From positions 29,773 to 93,772 of the forward strand of contig DAOUDK010000004.1 of NCBI GenBank assembly GCA_034431315.1: a DNA stretch of 64,000 bases. The letters run 5' to 3'. The notes beneath the pieces were generated by a model that saw nothing but the letters and a program-made list of their open reading frames with translations, did not search any database and was not told the DNA's origin. Below are positions 57,487 through 64,000 of the stretch, one piece after another (the stretch's first letter is position 1; every line of letters starts with the position of its first letter). Made by a program: the position numbers and the translations under genes. This DNA is from JAUWOY01 sp034431315. Lineage in GTDB: Bacteria; Chloroflexota; Anaerolineae; VGOG01.

Positions 57487-58644
57487 TCAGTTCATCGCTT
57501 CCAGAATGTGCGTGATGGCCGTGGCCCCGCTGCCACCGATGTTCTGAGCCATGCCCAGGCGGGGGTCTTTTACCTGATTGGGGCCCGCCTGGCCGCGCAA
57601 TTGCTCGACCACCTCCACCACTTGATAGACACCAGTGGCCCCCACCGGATTGCCCCGCGCCTTCAGGCCGCCCATAGTGCAGATGGGAGTAGGGCCTTCG
57701 AGGGAGATGTTGCCGTTCTGGCCCAGTTTGTAACCCTCTCCCCGCTCGGCAAAGCCACAGGCTTCCAACGAGAGGGCGCTCATGATGGTAAAAGCGTCGT
57801 GCAATTCGAAGACGTCAATGTCGGCGGGGCTGACCCCGGCTTGCTGATAGGCCCTCTGTGCCGACAGGTAGGCCGATTCCAGGAAGAGGGGATCGCGCCG
57901 GTCGTGCAGGGCGATGGAATCAGTGGCTGCTGCTGAGGCAGTCACCTTGATGGGCTGTTCGTTGAACTCCCGCGCTCGCTCCGCTGGACAGAGCACCAGC
58001 GTGGCTGAGCCGTCGGCCACGGGCGCGGAATCCAGCAGGTTGATGGGGTCGGCGATCATGCGAGCCTTTTCGAAGGCGTCCGTGGAGATGGGTCGGCGGA
58101 ACATGGCGTAGGGATTGCCCACCGCGTTCCTGTGGGCGTTGACGGCGAACCCGGCAAAGTCGGCGTTAACAGCCCCGTACTCGTGCATGTAGCGCCGCAT
58201 CAGCAGGGCGTGAATGGCCACCAGGGAGAGGCCCTGGCTGGCCTCGTAGTCTCCATCGGCGGCCGTGGCCAGGCCAGCGGCGGTGATACAGCCCAGGGCA
58301 TCGGTCATCTTCTCCACCCCGGTGACGGCCACGACGTCGTGGAGACCGCTGGCTACGGCGAGATAGCCCTGTCGCAACGCTGCGGCCCCGGAGCAGCAGG
58401 CGGCCTCGATCCTGAAAGCCTCGGTGCCTCGCAGCCCCGCGAAGTCGGCAATCAGCGTTCCCAGGTGCTCCTGACCCACGAACTGTCCCCCCAGCATGTT
58501 GCCCATGTAGAGGGCGTCAGCCTCCTCGACCCCTGCGTCAGCCATAGCTGCCCACAGGGACTCCACGGCGAGATCTCGCAGTGATTTGTCCCAGTGCTCC
58601 CCCACTTTGGTCTGGCCGATTCCAACGATGCTCACATCTCTCAC
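57487..58644 (-). CDS. Thiolase (acetoacetyl-CoA thiolase, archaeal/SCP2-like)
   Basis: A GTG start at 58644 is supported by GGAGG. The 385-residue protein has the nucleophilic Cys in EAACCSGAAALRQGY near residue 84 and ELHDAFTI with the catalytic His near residue 285. The C-terminal motif is GGLKARGNPVGATG; in many thiolases the Asn is His. The enzyme makes acetoacetyl-CoA from two acetyl-CoA in the pathway to mevalonate. It lies between HMG-CoA synthase and the DUF35 gene, as in archaeal thiolase-HMGS-DUF35 clusters. Confidence 0.9.
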   Translation of the reverse strand: MRDVSIVGIGQTKVGEHWDKSLRDLAVESLWAAMADAGVEEADALYMGNMLGGQFVGQEHLGTLIADFAGLRGTEAFRIEAACCSGAAALRQGYLAVASGLHDVVAVTGVEKMTDALGCITAAGLATAADGDYEASQGLSLVAIHALLMRRYMHEYGAVNADFAGFAVNAHRNAVGNPYAMFRRPISTDAFEKARMIADPINLLDSAPVADGSATLVLCPAERAREFNEQPIKVTASAAATDSIALHDRRDPLFLESAYLSAQRAYQQAGVSPADIDVFELHDAFTIMSALSLEACGFAERGEGYKLGQNGNISLEGPTPICTMGGLKARGNPVGATGVYQVVEVVEQLRGQAGPNQVKDPRLGMAQNIGGSGATAITHILEAMN

Positions 58645-58690
58645 GTTATCTTCCTCCTTCTTCTTGCTAATGCATCTCTATTCTGCTCGC

Positions 58691-58736
58691 GCCGGACGCT
58701 AGTCCGGCGGCCAACTGGCGGACTAGGGTCCGCCAG
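58691..58736. repeat. Two adjacent GC-rich hairpins
   Basis: GCCGGAC/GTCCGGC (58691-58708) and CTGGCGGAC/GTCCGCCAG (58715-58736) lie between the HMG-CoA synthase and thiolase genes, in the two-hairpin style seen elsewhere in the window. Confidence 0.65.
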
Positions 58737-58751
58737 GAGCTATGGGGATGC

Positions 58752-59819
58752 CTAATGCATCACCAGCTTTTTCTTGAATCTGGTGTAAATGGCATAGTCA
58801 ATGTATTTCTTGCGGGCGATGTAGTCCTGGGTGAGGGGCGCCCTGTTCCTCCTCTCCTCGATGAGGTCAGTGACGACCAGGGAGAAGGCATCGCTGCCGG
58901 CTCCAGAGCCGAAGGAGACCAGGAGCACCCTATCGCCCGGAGTGGCCTGGTCGAGGACGCTCGTCAGACCCAGCAGGGAAGAGCCCGCATAAGTGTTGCC
59001 CGTCACGGGCACCAGAAGTCCTGCCTCCATCTGTTCCACGCTGAAACCCAGGGTCTTGCCCGCTTTAAGGGGGAACTTGGCGTTGGGTTGGTGGAACACG
59101 GCGTAGGCGTAATCTCCTGCCTCATAGCCTAGCTCCTCCATCAGGCATCGTCCCGCAGCTAGAACGTGTTTGAAGTAGGCAGGCTCGCCAGTGAATCGGT
59201 ACCCGTGCTGGGGATAGTGCTGGCCAGGCCGACGGAAAAAGTCCGGCGTGTCGGTGACATAAGAATAGGACGCTTCTATGTAGGCCAGGCTTTGATCTCT
59301 GGGGCCGATGAGGTAGGCCGCGCCGCCGGCTCCGGTGGTGTACTCCAGGGCATCGCCTGGCTGCCCCTGGGAGGAGTCCGCGCCGATGCAGAGGGCGTAG
59401 CGCGCCATGCCAGAGCCGACAAAGCCAATGGCGGCCTGGATGGCCTCGGTGCCGGCCTTGCAGGCGAACTCCCAGTCCGCTGCCTGGGTATGGGGTACAG
59501 CTCCAATGGCCTCGGCCACGATGGTCGAGGTGGGCTTGACGGCATAGGGGTGGGACTCGCTGCCCACCCAGACCGCCCGGATCAGCCCAGGCTCTATCCC
59601 CGCCCGCTTCAGTGCGTTGCGAGCCGCCTCGATGGACATGGTGACCACGTCCTCATCGAGGCCGGGCACGGCTTTCTCTAGGATGGGTGGGGGCTCTTGG
59701 CCCTCTTTCCAAACCCTGGACACCTCAGACGCGGGCAGCCTGTAGCGGGGCACGTAAGCCCCATAGCCAACGATGCCAACCTCACGGTCCGGTCTAAGCA
59801 AAAGGGAATCTGCGGTCAA
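58752..59819 (-). CDS. HMG-CoA synthase, archaeal type
   Basis: A TTG start at 59819 has GGAGG eight bases upstream. The 355-residue protein has the initial GIVGYGAYVPRYRLP, the nucleophile Cys in WEFACKAGTEA near residue 120, GADSSQGQPGDALEYTTGAGGAA, and His in YAVFHQPN near residue 245, with the GNTYAGSSLLGL motif after it. These match archaeal HMG-CoA synthases rather than eukaryotic or Gram-positive MvaS. It condenses acetyl-CoA with acetoacetyl-CoA, the next gene supplying the latter. Confidence 0.94.
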   Translation of the reverse strand: MTADSLLLRPDREVGIVGYGAYVPRYRLPASEVSRVWKEGQEPPPILEKAVPGLDEDVVTMSIEAARNALKRAGIEPGLIRAVWVGSESHPYAVKPTSTIVAEAIGAVPHTQAADWEFACKAGTEAIQAAIGFVGSGMARYALCIGADSSQGQPGDALEYTTGAGGAAYLIGPRDQSLAYIEASYSYVTDTPDFFRRPGQHYPQHGYRFTGEPAYFKHVLAAGRCLMEELGYEAGDYAYAVFHQPNAKFPLKAGKTLGFSVEQMEAGLLVPVTGNTYAGSSLLGLTSVLDQATPGDRVLLVSFGSGAGSDAFSLVVTDLIEERRNRAPLTQDYIARKKYIDYAIYTRFKKKLVMH

Positions 59820-59825
59820 ATACTA

Positions 59826-59868
59826 AGCCTCCAATATCCAATCTCTAATATCCAATATCCAGCCTCTC
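59826..59868. repeat. AT-rich reiteration at the 3-prime end of the HMG-CoA reductase gene
   Basis: Repeats of the type CCAATATCCAATC and CTAATATCCAATATCC encode the final LDIGY residues and stop codon of the reductase and extend to the synthase start. The end of the protein seems to have been replaced by repeat DNA. Confidence 0.65.
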
Positions 59869-61158
59869 CTGCACGAGTTCCTGGGCTCGGTCGAGGCGGA
59901 TCCTTTGCTCCGCCACCAGGCGTCCGGCGATTGTCTCCACCAGATCACCCGTGGCCCCGGCGGCGATGGCCACCTGGCGAGCGTGCAATTGCATGTGGCC
60001 CCGCTGTATCCCTTCGGTGGCCAAAGCCCGTAAGGCCGCCAGGTTTTGAGCCAGCCCCACGGCGGCCATGACCTCGGCCAACTCCTGCGCCGTCGTCACG
60101 CCCAGGATCTTCAGCGCTACCTTGGCCGTGGGATGCACCCGACTGGCCCCGCCGACGATGCCCACGGCCAGGGGCAGCTCCAGTGTGCCCACCAGGTTGC
60201 CGTCGGCGTCTACGCTCCAGCGCGAGAGCGAAGTGTAGCGCCCACTGCGGGCAGCGTAGGCGTGGGCTCCGGCCTCCACAGCGCGCCAGTCCTGGCCTGT
60301 AGCTATGGCCACGGCATCAATGCCGTTCATGATGCCCTTGTTGTGGGTGGCGGCTCGATAGGGATCGGTGGCGGCCAGGGCGTAGGCCTCGACGATGCGC
60401 CTGGCCACCGTCTGGCCGTCGAACGACTCGAAGGCCAGCACCTCGGCCGGAATGGTGCACTTGGCCCGCGCCAGCCGCCGGTCGGCGAGGTTGGAGAGGA
60501 TGCGTAGCACTACCCGTCCGCCGGTGATTTTCTCCACCTCCGGAGCCAGGGCCTCGCAGGCGGTGTTCACCGTGTTGGCTCCCATGGCGTCGCGGCAGTC
60601 GAATAGCAGGTGAACGACCACCATTGGGCCAACGGTGCGGCGTCCTGAGCTCGTCGAAGGGCTGTCCTCAACGACTCGGACGATCAGGTCGCGGGCCCCG
60701 CCGCCCAGGCTGACGATCAGGGGATCGGTCTGGTCAGCCAACTGGAGCAGGCGGCTTTTCTGGGCCAGGAGCTCGGAGCGGGCTGCCTGGGGATCGGCGA
60801 CGTCCAGCACCTGTATCTGGCCGATCATCACCGGCTCGTCGCTGCTGGTGGTGAATCCGCCGCCGTCGCGCGCCAACCGGGCGGCGAAGCTGGCCCCAGC
60901 TACGACGGAGGGTTCCTCGATGGCCATGGGGACGAGATAGTCCTGGCCGTTGATGAGGAAATTGACGGCTATCCCCAGGGGCAGGGCGTGGATGCCCACC
61001 ACGTTCTCGATCATCTGATCGGCTTGGGCTGGACTCAAGCCCTCACCCATCAAGATAGCTTTCTCACTGGCCGTCAGTCCGGCCCGCTCGGCGATAATAG
61101 CTGCTTGATCTTCTAGGCCAAGTTTGTAGAACCCCGGCAGACGGGAGGATTTGTCCAT
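59845..61158 (-). CDS. mvaA: HMG-CoA reductase, class II
   Basis: The 437-residue protein starts at ATG 61158. It has ENVVGIHALPLGIAVNFLINGQDY, the catalytic Glu in MAIEEPSVVA, DVRDAMGANTVN-like DCRDAMGANTVNT, Lys in THNKGIMNGIDA and His in RGHMQLHAR, the class II set. Class II enzymes work in either direction with NAD(H) or NADP(H); the position at the head of a synthase-thiolase operon indicates mevalonate formation. Residues about 166-174 (DSPSTSSGR) come from a 24-bp repeat unit just before the PMVVVHL strand, an added loop. Confidence 0.94.
   Translation of the reverse strand: MDKSSRLPGFYKLGLEDQAAIIAERAGLTASEKAILMGEGLSPAQADQMIENVVGIHALPLGIAVNFLINGQDYLVPMAIEEPSVVAGASFAARLARDGGGFTTSSDEPVMIGQIQVLDVADPQAARSELLAQKSRLLQLADQTDPLIVSLGGGARDLIVRVVEDSPSTSSGRRTVGPMVVVHLLFDCRDAMGANTVNTACEALAPEVEKITGGRVVLRILSNLADRRLARAKCTIPAEVLAFESFDGQTVARRIVEAYALAATDPYRAATHNKGIMNGIDAVAIATGQDWRAVEAGAHAYAARSGRYTSLSRWSVDADGNLVGTLELPLAVGIVGGASRVHPTAKVALKILGVTTAQELAEVMAAVGLAQNLAALRALATEGIQRGHMQLHARQVAIAAGATGDLVETIAGRLVAEQRIRLDRAQELVQERLDIGY
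60638..60661 (-). repeat. 24-bp CCCTTCG...GCTCAGG unit, in frame in HMG-CoA reductase
   Basis: On the minus strand the unit reads CCCTTCGACGAGCTCAGGAC and encodes SPSTSSG in a loop. Family members usually run on directly here, so it looks like a frame-preserving insertion. Confidence 0.75.
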
Positions 61159-61193
61159 CTATCCCTTTCGGTACAAGGTCTCGGGTTGGGCGA

Positions 61194-61232
61194 AGGTCTC
61201 CGACCGAGCCCCTCTGCCTCGGTCAGAGACCT
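61194..61232. repeat. Hairpin GGTCTCCGACCGAG / CTCGGTCAGAGACC
   Basis: A 14-bp stem with one mismatch lies 36 bases upstream of the reductase start, within its leader. It might regulate translation or be another palindromic repeat. Confidence 0.6.
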
Positions 61233-61264
61233 CGGCGAACGAAAGCTCCTTTGGTGCAAGGTCA

Positions 61265-61288
61265 CAAAAAAAGCCCATGGCGGGCTTT
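61265..61288 (-). terminator. Rho-independent terminator after the deformylase gene
   Basis: On the minus strand AAAGCCC and GGGCTTT form a stem followed by TTTTT. It closes deformylase transcription, but it also lies just downstream of the candidate reductase -10 box, so it could attenuate that operon. Confidence 0.8.
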
Positions 61289-61298
61289 AGTCGTCAAA

Positions 61299-61307
61299 AG
61301 TATAACA
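61299..61307 (-). promoter_or_regulatory. Candidate extended -10 promoter for the mevalonate operon
   Basis: TGTTATACT on the minus strand is an extended -10 (TGnTATACT). A TTGACA lies upstream but only 12 bp away, so the -35 contact is doubtful. Confidence 0.45.
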
Positions 61308-61357
61308 CACTATCCCTGTCAAAAACTACCAAATTTCAATACAGCGCAGTTTGCTCC

Positions 61358-61410
61358 TGCTGGATCGCAGATCCAGCAGGCTGGCGGCGGGTTTGGCAAT
61401 CCACCGCCAG
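61358..61410. repeat. GATC-centred double-hairpin repeat
   Basis: CTGCTGGATC/GATCCAGCAG (61358-61379) and CTGGCGG/CCGCCAG (61381-61410, with GTTTGGCAATCC inside) are adjacent. The GTTTGGCAATCC core links it to the repeats at 23683 and 57411. Confidence 0.7.
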
Positions 61411-61431
61411 CAACTGTGATCTACTGAATTT

Positions 61432-62007
61432 CTACAGTGGGGCCTTTGTCTCGATGGCCCCTTGTTCCATTTCTTCGGGTGGAACGATTCGCCGGATCTT
61501 GTCAGGGCTTTCCACTCGATCAATGTAGAGGATACCATTGATGTGGTCTGTTTCGTGCTGAAAGACGCGGGCCAGGAACCCCTCCGCTTTGATCCGCACC
61601 TTCTTGCCCCGACGGTCCTGGGCCTTGACGGTGACTGAAGTGGCCCGTTTTACTTCTCCCACATAACCGGGCAAACAGAGGCATCCCTCCTCACCTTCCT
61701 CCTCCCCTTCAGCCCTGACGATCTGTGGATTGCAGAGAGCAAAGAGCTTGCCGCTCTGGGGCTCCTCCTCGTCATAGCCCCCTGTTCCCCCCAACTTTGG
61801 GGGGCTGGGGGGAGCAGGCAATTGGATGATGATGACCTGTTGCAGCACGCCTACCTGGGGCGCGGCCAGGCCCAGTCCGTTGGCGGCGTGCATGGTTTCC
61901 ACCATGTCATCTATCAAAACCTGCAAAGCCTCACCGAAATCTTTGACTTTCTTCGATTTCTTCCGCAGTATGGGATTGTCAGCGAAAATTATGTCACGAA
62001 CGGCCAC
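61432..62007 (-). CDS. def: Peptide deformylase
   Basis: A GTG start at 62007 follows AAGGAGGT. The 191-residue metalloprotein has GLGLAAPQVG, EGCLCLPG and QHETDHINGILYIDR, the three motifs of peptide deformylase, with Cys of motif 2 and two His of HExxH-type HETDH as metal ligands. It removes formyl from nascent proteins. Residues about 69-84 (PAPPSPPKLGGTGGY) are encoded by a C/G-run palindrome and are an extra loop relative to usual enzymes, placed between two strands. Confidence 0.95.
   Translation of the reverse strand: MAVRDIIFADNPILRKKSKKVKDFGEALQVLIDDMVETMHAANGLGLAAPQVGVLQQVIIIQLPAPPSPPKLGGTGGYDEEEPQSGKLFALCNPQIVRAEGEEEGEEGCLCLPGYVGEVKRATSVTVKAQDRRGKKVRIKAEGFLARVFQHETDHINGILYIDRVESPDKIRRIVPPEEMEQGAIETKAPL
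61778..61816. repeat. C/G-run palindrome in frame in the deformylase gene
   Basis: CCCTGTTCCCCCCAA and CTTTGGGGGGCTGGGG are direct neighbours here. The M28 peptidase gene (5131-5193) has the same arms split by a 24-bp unit. Read on the minus strand it encodes a Pro/Gly-rich loop. Confidence 0.85.
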
Positions 62008-62087
62008 GCAACCTCCTTACTCAAAACAGCGTTTACGATGTGTATTATATTCATTGAGCTTCAGATGTCAAAGGGTCATTCACCTGA

Positions 62088-62204
62088 GATCTCCCCGGAA
62101 AGTCTTTGAAACCGCTCCCAGCCCCCGTCCCCGGGGGCGTCGCTGGCGAAGTCGAGCCGCAAGATCCGCCCCGCGGACGGGGCTCCGAGCACTTTCCGGG
62201 AGAT
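62088..62204. repeat. MITE-like element, short (empty) copy
   Basis: ATCTCCCCGGAAAGT and ACTTTCCGGGAGAT are inverted ends (14 bp with one extra C). The body matches 33624-33789 but lacks both nested CCCTTCGGC..GCTCAGG units. It lies between the deformylase and MFS genes. Confidence 0.88.
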
Positions 62205-62313
62205 TTCACCTTGCTACGGAGGGGCGTCCTCGCCCTGTTTTACGTTGCAGCAGGCGTGGCGGGGACGCCACTTTATAGCGAAAAAGAGACCGTTTGGTAT
62301 ATTGGTACGGTAG

Positions 62314-63558
62314 CTAATCCCCCACCTTGATCTCCCGCACTTTGGCCAGCAGGGCTGTGCCTGCCAGGAGGCTGAGACCGGCCAGGACGAAGAGCACCGA
62401 GTAGCCCTGGCCTGGCTGACGAGCGTTGAAAAGGTCAATGAGGGGGCCGCCCAGGCGCGAGACAGCGCCAGCCCCGGCCGTCGCCAGGTTCGAGAATCCC
62501 AGGTATTTGCCGGCCTCGTTCTTGGGGATGAGGTCGGTGGCTAACGCCCAGTTGACGCTGACGAAGATGCCCGTGGCCGCGCCGATGATTGAGCCGAAGG
62601 TCATCAGTCTCGTGTAGTCTGTGGCGAAGAGCAGGAGGAAGATGCCCAGCGCACCCAGCAGCCCGGCGAAGACGTTCAGCCGCTTGCGGCCGATGCGGTC
62701 CGACAGGTAGCCAGCGGGGAAGACCAGCACCATCAGGGCCAGGCCGATGGAGAACAAAAGGTCGCCGGTGACCTGGGCCGGGTTGGGCGCGTTGAGGACA
62801 TCGCCGATGAAGTACTGGGCGAAGCCTTGCACTGCATAGATGCCCAGCAGGATGAGAAATCGGGAGGCGATGAGCCAGAGGTAGTCTGGATAGCGCCGAG
62901 CATCTATGCGTAGCGTATCCCGGATCTTCTGGGCGAAGGTCTGGGCCAACGGCTTGGCTCCCTTCTCGACCAGCGGCTCCTCTTTCACGCCGAACAGGGT
63001 GATGAGCAGTGTCACCAGGAGCAGGAGGCCGATGATTGCGAAGGCCACACCGGGGTTCTGGCGGCCCATCAGCCTGCCGGCGATCAGCGAGGCCGCCACC
63101 AGCCCGCCCATGTCGGCCAGGTTTTTGATCCCGGCGGCAACGCCTCTTCTATCCTCAGGCACGAGGTCGGGTATGAAACCCTGGGCAGGGCCGTGAGCGA
63201 CATTGGAGGAGATCTGGAGGAGGACGTAGCCGGCGAACAGCACCCAGTAGCTGCCTGCCAGGCCCAGGACTGTTAGGAAGACGAAGTCGAACAGCGTGCC
63301 GATCAGGATGTAGAGCCGGCGACGGCCCCAGCGGAAAGTCGTGCGGTCGCTGATGGCCCCGGCGACCGGCTGGACGATCATGGCCAGGGTCAGGCCGAGG
63401 AAGGTCAGCCCCCCCAGGTAGGTGTTCTTCAACTGCTCAGGCACGAAACGCAGCAAGATGGCCGGCAGGATGATGGGGTGCAGGCTGTTCCACATGAAGG
63501 CCAGGCCGAACCAGTAGGCGTTGATGGTGAAGTAGTCAATGGGGCGGAGTTTCTTCAT
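62314..63558 (-). CDS. MFS transporter
   Basis: The 414-residue protein has twelve predicted hydrophobic segments. The first half has the MFS loop GAISDRTTFRWGRRRLYILIG, typical of the glycoside-pentoside-hexuronide/SLC45-like group, and the second half the matching AGYLSDRIGRKRLNVFAG. GFIPDLVPEDRRGVAAG and DLIPKNEAGKYLG are further family motifs. It may transport sugars or another small solute; no neighbour fixes the substrate. The ATG follows AGGAGG at a longer than usual distance. Confidence 0.9.
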   Translation of the reverse strand: MKKLRPIDYFTINAYWFGLAFMWNSLHPIILPAILLRFVPEQLKNTYLGGLTFLGLTLAMIVQPVAGAISDRTTFRWGRRRLYILIGTLFDFVFLTVLGLAGSYWVLFAGYVLLQISSNVAHGPAQGFIPDLVPEDRRGVAAGIKNLADMGGLVAASLIAGRLMGRQNPGVAFAIIGLLLLVTLLITLFGVKEEPLVEKGAKPLAQTFAQKIRDTLRIDARRYPDYLWLIASRFLILLGIYAVQGFAQYFIGDVLNAPNPAQVTGDLLFSIGLALMVLVFPAGYLSDRIGRKRLNVFAGLLGALGIFLLLFATDYTRLMTFGSIIGAATGIFVSVNWALATDLIPKNEAGKYLGFSNLATAGAGAVSRLGGPLIDLFNARQPGQGYSVLFVLAGLSLLAGTALLAKVREIKVGD

Positions 63559-63569
63559 GGTGCTGGTGG

Positions 63570-63632
63570 CCTCCTGACGGACGGGGCTGAACCCCCGTCC
63601 TGAAAGAGCGAAGCCCCTTTGGGGCTAGTACA
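63570..63632. repeat. Two GC-rich hairpins upstream of the MFS gene
   Basis: GACGGGG...CCCCCGTC and AGCCCC...GGGGCT form adjacent hairpins in the 248-bp gap before the transposase-like gene. The rest of the gap (63633-63806) shows no supported gene and may hold the left end of an insertion sequence. Confidence 0.6.
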
Positions 63633-63806
63633 TCACGGCGAAAGTCCTTCGGTAGTTGCAGGGCAAGCGCCGGTTGAGTAACCTCGTAGCGCCAGCGGAG
63701 AAGTGTATCGAAGACTTTGTTGAAAAACGAGCGACTTTACGAACGGGCAAGATTGTAGATAATAGAAGGCAATCTTTCCAATCTTCTTTTGTCCGAGGTG
63801 AAGTCG

Positions 63807-64000
63807 ATGTCATTACAGAAACGCTGGAACGACGAGATACCAGCCGATACGGCGGAGCTGGGAGACACCCTTCTCGATCTCGACGATCCCTATCGCCTCG
63901 TAGGTCAGGAAGCGAGCAGCTTCTTCAGGTTCGAGGACTTTATCTCTTTGTACGAGTCCATTGGTCGTGGCGCCATTTGCCCCATCGTCTTGAGTTTGGT
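63807..64000 (+). CDS. Transposase, IS1182-like, N-terminal part (cut by window end)
   Basis: ATG 63807 follows GAGGTGA and opens a frame running off the window (65 residues seen). It contains LGDTLLDLDDPYRLVGQEA, then FEDFISLYESIGRGAICPIVLSL, which matches the N-terminal (DUF772-type) region of IS1182/IS5-like transposases as I know them. The catalytic DDE residues lie beyond the edge. Transcription is opposite to the MFS gene. Inverted ends of the element were not identified. Confidence 0.7.
   Translation, partial: MSLQKRWNDEIPADTAELGDTLLDLDDPYRLVGQEASSFFRFEDFISLYESIGRGAICPIVLSL

Noticed and set aside
63625..63813. Minus-strand 62-codon frame near the right end
   Set aside because: It overlaps the start of a transposase-like plus-strand gene, lacks a ribosome binding site and has no protein-like pattern.

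Overview
The window looks like a chromosomal piece of a Chloroflexota bacterium, probably an uncultured Anaerolineae-like lineage. The grounds are many Opp/Dpp-type ABC systems whose binding proteins carry a lipobox followed by a long Val/Glu/Lys stalk, secreted proteins with Thr/Pro-rich spacers, one secreted protein ending in a YVPLLFK-like tail, archaeal-type mevalonate genes, and dense short palindromic repeats. This placement is inference from gene style; no rRNA or tRNA was seen.

Layout. 0-6.4 kb (+): a TIM-barrel-like protein, two tandem fusions of a DapA-family aldolase to a formaldehyde-activating-enzyme (Fae) domain with a small Cys-rich protein between them, then a secreted M28 peptidase. 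6.4-11.7 kb (+): a short gene pair behind a near-consensus promoter, a nitroreductase-like lipoprotein, a TrpB2-type tryptophan synthase beta, two tandem nucleotidyltransferase/HEPN pairs and a repeat-containing membrane protein, closed by a clear terminator. From 12 kb almost everything is on the minus strand: a ChlI/ChlD-type chelatase fusion; a HEATH-motif protein and a Nudix hydrolase; an orphan permease pair, one permease fused to a degenerate M28 domain, with two lipoproteins (15.6-21.4 kb). Three interleaved Opp-type sets follow (21.5-38.6 kb): an SBP-permease-permease set, a complete set, and an ECF sigma factor-SBP-ATPase-ATPase set without permeases.

After a Nudix enzyme and a LysM lipoprotein comes a beta-mannoside/beta-glucoside utilisation locus (40.2-56.9 kb): GH3, GH2 beta-mannosidase, BadF-type sugar kinase, GH4, GH130 phosphorylase, a full Opp-type transporter with its SBP, and a LacI regulator with a consensus promoter and two palindromic operators. 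In the likely logic the SBP and permeases import beta-linked oligosaccharides, GH130 phosphorolyses them, the GH2, GH3 and GH4 enzymes and the kinase finish breakdown, and the LacI protein controls supply. Next is an upper mevalonate operon (HMG-CoA reductase, archaeal-type HMG-CoA synthase, thiolase, DUF35/OB protein), peptide deformylase, an MFS transporter and the start of an IS1182-like transposase running off the edge.

Two things stand out. First, the tandem aldolase-Fae fusions suggest aldehyde release and pterin capture in one polypeptide, and the two copies have lost complementary parts of the Fae motif set. Second, the window is seeded with short inverted-repeat families. One 24-bp unit is inserted inside copies of larger repeats, with empty counterparts elsewhere in the window, and also lies in frame inside at least three genes, so it behaves like a mini mobile element that adds peptides to proteins. 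All assignments come from reading motifs; no database search was run.
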